A stretch of 8,132 bases of DNA. It comes from Burkholderiaceae bacterium. GTDB taxonomy: Bacteria; Pseudomonadota; Gammaproteobacteria; Burkholderiales; Burkholderiaceae. The notes under the pieces were generated by a model that saw only the letters and a program-made list of their open reading frames with translations, searched no databases and was not told where the DNA came from. The stretch lies in the NCBI GenBank assembly GCA_947461335.1, contig CANHLB010000069.1, positions 1-8,132 of the forward strand, in the 5' to 3' direction. Made by a program: the position numbers and the translations under genes. Within the stretch, counting starts at the first letter, position 1. Each line of letters opens with the position of its first letter. Positions 1 to 6,645 of this stretch are shown here, piece by piece.

Positions 1-47
1 CTGACGTAACTGATGATGTCATCAAGGCTTTGAATAGTCTCAAGTAA
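1..47 (+). CDS. C-terminal end of OmpH/Skp-family periplasmic chaperone (partial)
   Basis: Only the last 14 codons and the TAA stop (45-47) are inside the window, read from base 3, with bases 1-2 being the end of a codon. They encode [14 protein letters not shown], which resembles the C-terminus of Skp/OmpH proteins; E. coli Skp ends with a similar D-I-T-x-D-V-L-K pattern. Skp is a trimeric periplasmic chaperone that holds unfolded outer-membrane proteins for the Bam machinery. Its gene usually lies directly before lpxD, and here the gap to the lpxD ATG is 5 bases, so the two are almost certainly cotranscribed. The call rests on a short tail plus gene order. An unrelated short ORF end cannot be excluded from this window alone. 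Confidence 0.7.
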   Translation, partial: DVTDDVIKALNSLK

Positions 48-52
48 GTTTT

Positions 53-1120
53 ATGCCCACCGCCATCGAGCTGGCCGAACAGTTTCAAGCAAGCTTGGTG
101 GGGGAAGCCTCCCTCGCATTTGTTGGACTCGCTCCCTTAGAGCAAGCTTCATCAAATCAAATCTCTTTTCTCTCTAATCCCTTATATCGCCAGCAAGCGG
201 CTGATAGTGCAGCGGGTGCATTAATTGTTGGCAAGTCTGATCTAGAGTTTTTGCAAGCAAGTCCAGGTAAGTATTCGGCAAAACGGGTTTACTTTGTTTC
301 TAAAAATCCTTATGCAACTTTTGCAAGGATGGCTCAGTATTTTGCTAAAGCCAGTGCGCCGCTTTATCCCCCAGGAATTCATCCTAGCGCAGCAATAGAT
401 CCTACTGCAATTATTCCGAGCTCATGTCATATTGGCCCATTTGTACATATTGCTGCAGGTGTAAAGCTGGGTGAGCGAGTATCGATTTTGAGTAATAGCA
501 GTATTGCTAGAAATAGTGTGATCGCAAGCGATACTTTGATTTACCCAGCAGTGTCTATATATAGTGATACGAAAATTGGGGAGCGCTGCATTATTCATAG
601 CGGTGCAGTGATTGGTGCTGATGGTTTTGGTTTTGCTCCTGACTTTTCTGCAACGGGTGGTGAGTGGGTCAAGATTCCGCAAACTGGTAGAGTCATTATT
701 GGTGCTGATGTTGAAATTGGGGCCTCGACTACGATCGATCGTGGCGCAATGAGCGATACGGTCATTGGTGATGGAACAAAGATTGATAACCAGGTACAAA
801 TTGCTCATAACGTCACAGTTGGAAACTGCTGCGTCATTGCAGGTTGTGCAGCCATTTCAGGTAGTACCAAGATTGGGAATTTCTGCATCATAGGTGGAGC
901 AGCTAATTTTGCAGGGCACCTCACCATTGCAGATAGAACTACGGTTTCTGGTAATACCTCTATTATTCGATCCATTCAGGAGCCAGGCCAGCATTTCACT
1001 GGGGTCTATCCCTCAATGCCACATAGCGCCTGGGAGAAAAATGCAGCCATCTTGCGTGGCCTAGATAAAATACGTCAACGCTTGCGTTTATTGGATAAAA
1101 GCAAGGGTTCTGAGTCTTAA
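53..1120 (+). CDS. lpxD: UDP-3-O-(3-hydroxyacyl)glucosamine N-acyltransferase LpxD
   Basis: LpxD adds the second 3-hydroxyacyl chain, from acyl-ACP, to the 2-amino group of UDP-3-O-acylglucosamine. This is the third step of lipid A synthesis, in the cytoplasm. The 355-residue protein has the family layout. An N-terminal uridine-binding domain covers about residues 1-100. A left-handed beta-helix of hexapeptide repeats covers about 105-315, including [11 protein letters not shown] helical tail from about 322 to the end would form the ACP-contacting part. The likely catalytic base is H252 in QIAHNV, with a second conserved His at H289 in AGHL. Their 37-residue spacing equals that of E. coli H239 and H276. 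Length is normal (E. coli 341). The ATG at 53 has only a weak Shine-Dalgarno, inside the ompH stop region, but the N-terminus fits the family. It is the first complete gene of the operon and is followed by a 47-base gap before fabZ. Confidence 0.97.
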   Translation: MPTAIELAEQFQASLVGEASLAFVGLAPLEQASSNQISFLSNPLYRQQAADSAAGALIVGKSDLEFLQASPGKYSAKRVYFVSKNPYATFARMAQYFAKASAPLYPPGIHPSAAIDPTAIIPSSCHIGPFVHIAAGVKLGERVSILSNSSIARNSVIASDTLIYPAVSIYSDTKIGERCIIHSGAVIGADGFGFAPDFSATGGEWVKIPQTGRVIIGADVEIGASTTIDRGAMSDTVIGDGTKIDNQVQIAHNVTVGNCCVIAGCAAISGSTKIGNFCIIGGAANFAGHLTIADRTTVSGNTSIIRSIQEPGQHFTGVYPSMPHSAWEKNAAILRGLDKIRQRLRLLDKSKGSES

Positions 1121-1167
1121 GATTCCTTGCACACTAACTTAATTAAAACTTCTATTTGGGTAATCTT

Positions 1168-1617
1168 ATGAGTAAAGAAATAGCAATTGATATCAACCAG
1201 ATCATGAAGTTATTGCCACATCGCTATCCATTTTTATTAGTGGATCGCGTCTTGGAATTTACTCCACGCCAAAGTATTACTGCAATTAAGAATGTCACGA
1301 TTAATGAACCTTTCTTTCAAGGACATTTTCCTGATTTTCCAGTCATGCCAGGAGTACTCATTATTGAGGCCTTGGCACAAACTGCTGCATTGTTGACTTT
1401 CACAGAAGAAAAAGCTGATGATGCAGTTTATTATTTTGCAGGCATTGATGGTGCTCGTTTTAAAAAACCTGTATTGCCTGGGGACCAATTAGTCATGGTT
1501 GCAACCTACCAGCGTGAAAAGGCTGGCATTTATAAATTCCATGTAAAAGCGACGGTAGATGGAGAGCTTGCAGCTGAAGCAGACATCACCTGTGCAGTGC
1601 GTAAGAAAGGTGTGTAA
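1168..1617 (+). CDS. fabZ: 3-hydroxyacyl-[acyl-carrier-protein] dehydratase FabZ
   Basis: FabZ dehydrates 3-hydroxyacyl-ACP to trans-2-enoyl-ACP in type II fatty-acid elongation. It therefore competes with LpxA and LpxD for 3-hydroxyacyl-ACP, and FabZ activity relative to LpxC and LpxA is known to balance phospholipid against lipopolysaccharide. The 149-residue protein is a single hot-dog fold with [13 protein letters not shown] at 15-27. The active-site pair is H53 in [11 protein letters not shown] and E67 in IEALAQ, 14 residues apart as in E. coli H54/E68. I chose the ATG at 1168, preceded by GGG at 1158-1160. A TTG at 1156 in the same frame would add four residues (MGNL) but lies next to that G-run and does not match family N-termini. 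The stop codon overlaps the lpxA start by one base (TAATG), which suggests translational coupling. Confidence 0.97.
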   Translation: MSKEIAIDINQIMKLLPHRYPFLLVDRVLEFTPRQSITAIKNVTINEPFFQGHFPDFPVMPGVLIIEALAQTAALLTFTEEKADDAVYYFAGIDGARFKKPVLPGDQLVMVATYQREKAGIYKFHVKATVDGELAAEADITCAVRKKGV

Positions 1618-2414
1618 TGACTCGGGTTCATGCCTCCGCCGTTGTTGATAGCAAAGCTGAATTAGCCAGCGATGTTGAAATTGGCCCTTATTCAGTGATC
1701 GGTCCCAATGTCAAAATTGGATCTGGTACTAAAGTAGGTTCGCATACTGTGATTGAGGGTTGCACAACCATCGGTAAAGAAAATATCTTTGCCCATTTTG
1801 CAGCTATAGGTGGTCCACCGCAGGATATGAAGTACCGCGGTGAGCCTACCCAGCTCATCATTGGCGATCGTAATACGATTCGGGAGTTCACCACTATTCA
1901 TACTGGTACAGCCCAAGACGAAGGCATTACTCGCATTGGTAATGACAATTGGATCATGGCGTATGTACACATTGCGCATGATTGTCAGGTAGGCAACAAC
2001 ACGATTTTTTCGAGTAATGCCCAAATTGCTGGTCATGTTGAAGTGAATGATTATGCGATTATGGGCGGTATGTCTGGTGTGCATCAATTTGTGCGTATTG
2101 GGCAACATGCGATGTTGGGCGGTGCCTCTGCACTAGTGCAGGACATCCCCCCATTTGTGATTGCAGCGGGTGATAAAGCTTCACCTCATGGCATTAATGT
2201 CGAAGGGCTAAAGCGTCGGGGATTTTCAAGTGAAACCATTTCTGCTTTGCGTCAGGCTTATAAGCTTCTCTATAAGGACGGGCTGAGTTTTGAGGATGCA
2301 AAAGTAGAGATTCAGAAGATGGTTATTGCACATGCAGCTGATGCTGCTACTGCAGAAAAACTAGCTCAGTTCCATGACTTTATTGCCGCATCTACACGCG
2401 GCATTATTCGGTAA
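1617..2414 (+). CDS. lpxA: UDP-N-acetylglucosamine 3-O-acyltransferase LpxA
   Basis: LpxA transfers a 3-hydroxyacyl chain from ACP to the 3-OH of UDP-GlcNAc, the first and reversible step of lipid A synthesis, as a cytoplasmic homotrimer. The 265-residue protein has hexapeptide beta-helix repeats over about residues 1-187 and a helical C-terminal domain beginning around [15 protein letters not shown] (189-203). The catalytic His is H121 in HIAHDC, with H118, H140 and H156 matching E. coli H122, H144 and H160 at a constant offset of four. N194, E196 and R200 match E. coli N198, E200 and R204. The position equivalent to the E. coli acyl-chain ruler G173 is G169, so a long chain of about C12-C14 is more likely than the C10 that goes with Met there; this is an inference. 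Translation starts at ATG 1617 with AAGG at 1607-1610, six bases upstream, overlapping the fabZ stop. Confidence 0.97.
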   Translation: MTRVHASAVVDSKAELASDVEIGPYSVIGPNVKIGSGTKVGSHTVIEGCTTIGKENIFAHFAAIGGPPQDMKYRGEPTQLIIGDRNTIREFTTIHTGTAQDEGITRIGNDNWIMAYVHIAHDCQVGNNTIFSSNAQIAGHVEVNDYAIMGGMSGVHQFVRIGQHAMLGGASALVQDIPPFVIAAGDKASPHGINVEGLKRRGFSSETISALRQAYKLLYKDGLSFEDAKVEIQKMVIAHAADAATAEKLAQFHDFIAASTRGIIR

Positions 2415-2425
2415 GGTTTCCATTG
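2413..2425 (+). promoter_or_regulatory. Ribosome binding site and TTG start of lpxB
   Basis: An AAGG at 2413-2416 overlaps the lpxA stop codon (2412-2414) and sits six bases before a TTG at 2423-2425. The lpxB frame has a stop at 2375-2377, and no ATG or GTG lies between that stop and the conserved N-terminal motif. TTG is therefore the only conventional start that keeps the family's N-terminal nucleotide-binding strand. TTG usually lowers initiation, so this site may set LpxB output below LpxA and may depend on ribosomes finishing lpxA. Confidence 0.8.
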
Positions 2426-3628
2426 CCTAAGTTAGCTTGTGTAGCTGGCGAACCTTCTGGTGATTTGCTTGCAGCACCAGCCCTGAGTGCTTTAAATCAA
2501 ATTCCAGATATGGCCAATCTAGAGGTCTATGGTATTGGCGGCCCTCGGATGCAAGCAGAGGGGATGCGCTCTGACTGGTCAATGGAAACCTTAAGCGTAC
2601 GTGGTTACGTTGAAGCCATCAAACAACTTCCTGCCATTTTGAAATTGCGTAAAGAGTTAATTGCAAAACTTTTAGGGGTAGACCGCCCCGATGTGTATTT
2701 AGGAATTGATGCGCCAGACTTTAATTTAGGAGTAGAGCTGCAATTACGTAAAGCAGGCATTCCAACTTTGCATTTTGTTTCGCCATCAATTTGGGCATGG
2801 CGTGCAGGGCGTATTAAGAAAATCGCCCAAGCGGTGGATCGGATGTTATGTATTTTCCCTTTTGAGACTGAAATTTATGAACGCGCTGGAGTGGCATCCA
2901 CATACGTTGGACACCCCTTGGCAAGCGAGATACCGCTTGAGTCAAATCCACAGCAGGCCAGAGAAAAAGTGACCAAGACATTAAAACTCTCTAGTAGCGC
3001 TCTTGATGGAATAGTGATTGCAGTATTGCCGGGCAGCCGTGGATCAGAGATTGAGCTCATTGCCCCAGTATTTTTTGAAACGATGCAATTATTGACTCAA
3101 AAATTAAAAGGTCAGAAGCTCCAGTTTTTAATTCCGGTAGCTACCCCACGCTTACGTGAGCCACTGGAGCAACTTCTACTGAAGCTTAAGAATATCAACC
3201 CCGATATTCAGATTCATTTACTTGATGGTATGGCTGATGAAGTGTTAGAGGCATCTGATGTTGTGCTTATTGCTAGTGGCACCGCTACATTACAAGCAGC
3301 GCTATGGAAAAAGCCCATGGTGATTTCTTATAAGGTGCCTTGGTTAACTGCGCAAATTATGAAACGCCAAGGATATTTACCGTATGTTGGCCTACCTAAT
3401 ATCTTGTGTGGAAAATTTGTAGTTCCAGAGCTTTTGCAAGATGAAGCTACTCCAGAGAAATTAGCCACTGCCGTGCAAGATTGGTTGGATCATCCCAATA
3501 AGGTCGCAGAGCTCAAAGCACGCTTTGCAGAGATGCATGAAACACTTCGTCGCCCCACAGGTTTATTAGTTGCTCAAGCAGTTGCTCAAACGATTGAAAA
3601 TAGTCGCCAGAAAAGAGTAGCTGCATGA
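2423..3628 (+). CDS. lpxB: Lipid-A-disaccharide synthase LpxB
   Basis: LpxB condenses UDP-2,3-diacylglucosamine with 2,3-diacylglucosamine 1-phosphate (lipid X) to give the beta-1,6 lipid A disaccharide and UDP. It is a membrane-associated cytoplasmic GT19 enzyme. The 401-residue protein shows the family blocks in order: AGEPSGD (8-14), GIGGPRMQ (37-44), SVRGYVEA (58-65), GIDAPDFN (94-101), SPSIWAWR (120-127), GHPLASEIP (163-171), LPGSRGSEI (202-210, with the conserved Arg at R206) and the acceptor/UDP-binding SGTATLQAA region around 285. The C-terminal [13 protein letters not shown] block is also present. Length is close to the usual 380-400. The start is TTG after an AAGG site, eight bases after the lpxA stop. 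The end overlaps rnhB by four bases (ATGA). UDP-2,3-diacylglucosamine hydrolase (LpxH or LpxI), which makes lipid X, is not in this window. Confidence 0.96.
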   Translation: MPKLACVAGEPSGDLLAAPALSALNQIPDMANLEVYGIGGPRMQAEGMRSDWSMETLSVRGYVEAIKQLPAILKLRKELIAKLLGVDRPDVYLGIDAPDFNLGVELQLRKAGIPTLHFVSPSIWAWRAGRIKKIAQAVDRMLCIFPFETEIYERAGVASTYVGHPLASEIPLESNPQQAREKVTKTLKLSSSALDGIVIAVLPGSRGSEIELIAPVFFETMQLLTQKLKGQKLQFLIPVATPRLREPLEQLLLKLKNINPDIQIHLLDGMADEVLEASDVVLIASGTATLQAALWKKPMVISYKVPWLTAQIMKRQGYLPYVGLPNILCGKFVVPELLQDEATPEKLATAVQDWLDHPNKVAELKARFAEMHETLRRPTGLLVAQAVAQTIENSRQKRVAA

Positions 3629-4221
3629 GTCTGATTTGGGTCTGTGGCGTGGATGAGGCGGGGCGTGGCCCACTTGTGGGCTCTGTTGTCGCTGGCGCAG
3701 TAGTCCTTGATCCAAGTAATCCTATTCAAGGCTTAAAAGACTCTAAAAAACTTACTTCTGCAAGGCGTGAGTTTCTCTACGAACAAATTATTGAGAGGGC
3801 AAAGGCCTGGGGTTTAGGCGAGGCTAGCCCTGCAGAGATTGATGAGATTAATATTTTGCAAGCCACTATGTTGGCAATGAGGCGTGCGATTGAAGATTTA
3901 GTAAATAGATTAGGGGCTTGGCCAGATAAAGCTCTTATAGATGGTAATCGGTGTCCTGAATTACCAATAGCTGCAGAAGCCATTATCAAAGGGGATACTA
4001 AAGTGCCAGCGATTTCAGCAGCATCGATTATTGCTAAGGTAACCCGTGATCGCCAGATGCAAATCTTGCATGAACAACACCCTCAATACGGCTTTGCACA
4101 ACATATGGGCTATCCGACAGAGGCGCACTTTGCGGCACTACAACAATATGGCGCTTGTGCAGAACACAGAAGAAGCTTTTCTCCTGTCAGAAAAGTTCTT
4201 GAGAGTATGGTGATTAAGTGA
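3625..4221 (+). CDS. rnhB: Ribonuclease HII
   Basis: RNase HII cuts the RNA strand of RNA/DNA hybrids and incises 5' of single ribonucleotides embedded in DNA, starting ribonucleotide excision repair in the cytoplasm. The 198-residue protein has the type 2 signature DEAGRGP at 10-16, giving metal ligands D10 and E11. The third and fourth acidic residues are D106 in LIDGN and D142 in VTRDR. The GRG of residues 13-15 matches the motif that reads the RNA-DNA junction. The C-terminus keeps GYPTEAH and HRRSF. Length is typical (E. coli 198). It starts within the lpxB stop codon (ATGA) and its own stop overlaps the next gene (TGATG), so it should be translated from the lpx transcript. lpxB-rnhB adjacency is common in proteobacteria and does not imply a role in lipid A synthesis. 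Confidence 0.96.
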   Translation: MSLIWVCGVDEAGRGPLVGSVVAGAVVLDPSNPIQGLKDSKKLTSARREFLYEQIIERAKAWGLGEASPAEIDEINILQATMLAMRRAIEDLVNRLGAWPDKALIDGNRCPELPIAAEAIIKGDTKVPAISAASIIAKVTRDRQMQILHEQHPQYGFAQHMGYPTEAHFAALQQYGACAEHRRSFSPVRKVLESMVIK

Positions 4222-5045
4222 TGAACTTTGATCTCATTACCTCCAAAGAGAATCCACTCTTCAAGGAAATTCGTCTTTTACAAGCAACCGGCTCAAAAGG
4301 TCAGAAGGCTCGGATGGCAAGCGGCCAGGCTTTGTTAGAGGGGATTCATCTAGTTCAAACTTGGGTGGGCGATCCTGGTTTAAAGACTCTGCTGACTTCA
4401 GAAATCGGTTTAAAGAATATTGAGATATCACAAGCTGTCTATGAGCATTTAGAAATCTGTCCTGCTACTAAAGTATTTCAGCTGGATAGTGTTCTTTGGG
4501 ATTTACTGAGTGATTTGGTTAATGCCCCCCATATTGCAGGCTTGCTTGAGCTTCCAAAATCTTGCTTAACACCACCACAATCGATTTCGAGCCTAGATGG
4601 TGATGTTGTGATTCTGGATCGCATTCAGGATGCAGGCAATGTCGGATCTATTTTGCGTACTGCAGCCGCTGCGGGATTTACTCAAGTGATTGCTTTAACA
4701 GGGTGCGCCCATTTATGGTCTAGCAAAGTATTGCGAGCAGGGATGGGTGCACATCGCCTCTTAGATCTTCATGAGGGTTGGTCAAATCAACAGATATTAA
4801 GTGCAGTAACTGCGCCTCTTCTGGCTGCAACTGCTGAGGCCAAGCAAAATCTTTTCTCTTTAAAACAAGAGCTCCTCCATCCTGTTGCCTGGGTAATGGG
4901 TAGTGAAGGGCAGGGCATCTCAGAAGATCTTATGGCGCAAGCTAAAGGAGTATCAATCCCGATAGATCCAAGAGTGGAATCACTCAATGTCTCCACTGCA
5001 GCAGCAGTTTGTCTATTTGAAACAATGCGAATGAGGCGTAGTTAA
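4221..5045 (+). CDS. TrmH/SpoU-family RNA methyltransferase
   Basis: This is a predicted S-adenosylmethionine-dependent RNA 2'-O-ribose methyltransferase of the trefoil-knot (SPOUT) class. The 274-residue protein has an N-terminal substrate-binding region of about 1-115 and a catalytic domain with three SpoU motifs. Motif 1 is ILDRIQDAGNVGSILRTA at 131-148 (N140, R146). Motif 2 is VMGSEGQGIS at 225-234 (E229). Motif 3 is IPIDPRVESLNVSTAAAV at 246-263 (S254-N256). The substrate, whether rRNA or tRNA and at which position, cannot be read from these motifs, so I give no symbol. I chose ATG 4221, which shares its A with the rnhB TGA stop. A GTG at 4218 would add one residue. It is the last gene of the packed operon, and its stop is followed by an 80-base spacer with a new promoter. 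Confidence 0.92.
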   Translation: MNFDLITSKENPLFKEIRLLQATGSKGQKARMASGQALLEGIHLVQTWVGDPGLKTLLTSEIGLKNIEISQAVYEHLEICPATKVFQLDSVLWDLLSDLVNAPHIAGLLELPKSCLTPPQSISSLDGDVVILDRIQDAGNVGSILRTAAAAGFTQVIALTGCAHLWSSKVLRAGMGAHRLLDLHEGWSNQQILSAVTAPLLAATAEAKQNLFSLKQELLHPVAWVMGSEGQGISEDLMAQAKGVSIPIDPRVESLNVSTAAAVCLFETMRMRRS

Positions 5046-5047
5046 GC

Positions 5048-5062
5048 TAGGCTTTTAGCCTA
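5048..5062 (+). terminator. Possible weak hairpin after the lpx operon
   Basis: A TAGGCT/AGCCTA stem with a TTT loop begins three bases after the methyltransferase stop codon, giving six perfect base pairs. It is not followed by a U-run (CCTTTAC instead), so it is not a textbook intrinsic terminator. It may attenuate read-through or protect the 3' end. Its right arm is shared with the larger inverted repeat at 5054-5086, so the two structures exclude each other in RNA. Confidence 0.3.
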
Positions 5063-5086
5063 CCTTTACATACTTCAAAGGCTAAA
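5054..5086. repeat. 8-base perfect inverted repeat bracketing a -35 element
   Basis: TTTAGCCT (5054-5061) and AGGCTAAA (5079-5086) are exact reverse complements separated by 17 bases, about 25 bases centre to centre. The left arm ends just before the predicted -35 hexamer (5065-5070) and the right arm lies within the -35/-10 spacer. This arrangement suits a dimeric regulator binding over the promoter. Alternatively, in read-through RNA it could form an 8-base-pair stem followed closely by a short T-run (AATTTT, 5091-5096), acting as a poor terminator. Neither role is shown by sequence alone. Confidence 0.45.
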
Positions 5087-5093
5087 TCATAAT
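5065..5093 (+). promoter_or_regulatory. Predicted sigma70 promoter for the phosphoesterase lipoprotein gene
   Basis: TTTACA (5065-5070; five of six bases match TTGACA) and CATAAT (5088-5093; five of six match TATAAT) are separated by 17 bases, the optimal spacing. Transcription would begin near 5100, giving a leader of about 25 bases with the ribosome binding site in it. It would let this gene be expressed independently of the lpx operon. Confidence 0.6.
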
Positions 5094-5113
5094 TTTGTAA
5101 TACCGTTAAAAAT

Positions 5114-5120
5114 GGGGGGA
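5114..5120 (+). promoter_or_regulatory. Ribosome binding site of the phosphoesterase gene
   Basis: A GGGGGGA purine run lies five bases before the ATG at 5126. It is G-rich rather than an exact AGGAGG but is well placed, and it supports this start, which also gives a complete lipoprotein signal peptide. Confidence 0.6.
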
Positions 5121-5125
5121 TAGAT

Positions 5126-6631
5126 ATGAGTAAAGAATTTTCTAGAGCATATGCTGCTTACTCATTCTCTCGATCTTTAATAATCTGTCTTGTACTCGCT
5201 ATACCGCTTCTTTCCTGTAGCGGGGGTGGTGATAGTCAATCACAAAATAATGCTGCTAATGAGGCAAAGTATATTTCTGCCTCATGGGTCATTGTTGGTA
5301 CTGATTTAGTCGGCAATAATCAAGCAATTGCTCGAGTTGCAACCAGCTATGTTTCCTCTAGTGGGGAAGCTATATGTCCCAATGTCACTATTGATGGCGT
5401 TTCGAATCAAATGACTATGCGCGTTGTTGCGGGCTTAATGCCATTGCGAACAACTGAGTATCAACCTTCGGTCCCTGCAAACTTTCCGGTATCTGTTTGC
5501 GAAGCAATACTCCCTTCAACTGCAAAAGTTGCAAGTATTGCTGGAAAGTCTATACCGATCCCCAAAAAATCTCCCGACCGTATATTGTTGATTGGTGACA
5601 CTGGCTGTCGTATGAATACGACCACATTACAAAATTGTGATGATCTTGCTAGTTGGCCATTTTCTAGCTTGGCACAAATCGGCACTCAATTAGCGCCAGA
5701 TCTGGTAATACACATGGGTGACTATCAATACCGCGAAGTACCGTGCTCTTCATCAGGTGGGTGCCCTCTTGATGCCAATAGTCCATGGGGTTATGGTTGG
5801 GATACTTGGCAGGCAGATTTTTTTACCCCTGCTGCTCCGTTGTTAGCAAAAGCTCCTTGGGTATTAGTGCGCGGTGATCATGAGATATGCACTCGAGGAG
5901 GACAGGGGTGGTTTCGATTTTTAGATCCCAATGCCTATACTCAAGAACGCTCATGTAACAACGCGAACAATGACGCCATTGCAAACTATTCCTCTACTTA
6001 TGCAGTGGACTTAGGGCGTGGATCAAGACTTGTGGTCTATGACTCCTCAGATGTTTCTACGGGTTCTACCGTATCAGACCCAAGCAACAATTATTATCAG
6101 CAATTTATGCAGGCTTTCACGATAGCGAATAACCCACTTTATACCAATACTATTTTTATAAATCATCATCCTATTTTGGCTTATAGCATCCCTAAGTCAA
6201 AGTCTGTTCCACCTGGTAATACAACTTTGCAAGGCGTTATGAATAGTGTGATGAGTTATTTATACCCATCCGCGGCTGCAAATAGCTATTATCCTAATTC
6301 GATTAGCATGGCATTTCATGCACATGTGCATAGCATGCAAGTCATTAATTTTGCTACTACTAGTCCCACATATCCAGCCACTATTGTTTCTGGCGGAGGT
6401 GGGGACGAGCTAGCGGATGCATTCCCTTCCACTTCTCCTCCTTTCTACACCAAGGATACGGTAGCGCCTGGGCTAAACCCAAGCAATATGATTTGGAATA
6501 ATAATTTTGGCTTTGCCTTATTAGATCGAATTGGGGAAAGCGCTTTTTGGAAATATACCCTGTACGATAAGTCAGGAAATATTTTTGCCGTTTGCACTCA
6601 AGCAGGACGACAACTGAACTGCTCCAACTAG
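5126..6631 (+). CDS. Lipoprotein, purple-acid-phosphatase-like metallophosphoesterase
   Basis: This is a 501-residue predicted lipid-anchored phosphoesterase; its substrate is unknown. The N-terminus has positive residues (K3, R7, R16), a hydrophobic core at 17-29 and a lipobox LLSC ending at C31. The +2 residue is Ser, so outer-membrane sorting is likely. Residues about 46-150 look beta-rich and may form the accessory domain seen before the catalytic part of such enzymes. Metal-binding blocks follow the purple acid phosphatase order: DTG (D158), GDxxY (D199, Y202), GDHE (250-253) where GNHE is usual, INHH (H348), and AHVH (H400, H402) where GHxH is usual. Ten cysteines besides C31 lie in neighbouring pairs, fitting disulfides outside the cytoplasm. 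It has its own promoter and sits between two otherwise conserved gene groups, so it looks like an accessory insertion. The fold call is firm, but activity and metal type are inference. Confidence 0.85.
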   Translation: MSKEFSRAYAAYSFSRSLIICLVLAIPLLSCSGGGDSQSQNNAANEAKYISASWVIVGTDLVGNNQAIARVATSYVSSSGEAICPNVTIDGVSNQMTMRVVAGLMPLRTTEYQPSVPANFPVSVCEAILPSTAKVASIAGKSIPIPKKSPDRILLIGDTGCRMNTTTLQNCDDLASWPFSSLAQIGTQLAPDLVIHMGDYQYREVPCSSSGGCPLDANSPWGYGWDTWQADFFTPAAPLLAKAPWVLVRGDHEICTRGGQGWFRFLDPNAYTQERSCNNANNDAIANYSSTYAVDLGRGSRLVVYDSSDVSTGSTVSDPSNNYYQQFMQAFTIANNPLYTNTIFINHHPILAYSIPKSKSVPPGNTTLQGVMNSVMSYLYPSAAANSYYPNSISMAFHAHVHSMQVINFATTSPTYPATIVSGGGGDELADAFPSTSPPFYTKDTVAPGLNPSNMIWNNNFGFALLDRIGESAFWKYTLYDKSGNIFAVCTQAGRQLNCSN

Positions 6632-6645
6632 AATGCCAGGTTCAA

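Noticed and set aside
422..808. 128-codon minus-strand open frame inside lpxD
   Set aside because: It lies wholly within a gene whose family, catalytic His and repeat structure are certain. Its translation has no recognisable motif, and long antisense frames are expected from the repetitive hexapeptide codon pattern.
1121..1167. Possible internal promoter in the lpxD-fabZ gap (TTGCAC at 1127 and TCTATT at 1151)
   Set aside because: The hexamers match consensus at only about three and four of six positions. The gap is AT-rich, so such matches are expected by chance.
1168..1179. Identical 12-base start ATGAGTAAAGAA at fabZ and again at the phosphoesterase gene (5126-5137)
   Set aside because: MSKE is a common, translation-friendly N-terminus. 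Flanking bases and downstream codons differ, so this is most simply coincidence rather than a repeat element.
1692..2108. 138-codon minus-strand open frame inside lpxA
   Set aside because: It is a shadow of the lpxA hexapeptide repeats, with no ribosome site, no motif and no independent support.
4105..4128. Met at residue 161 of RNase HII, where many homologues have Lys before GYPT
   Set aside because: All four catalytic acidic residues and the GRG motif are intact and this position varies between species, so it does not suggest altered function.
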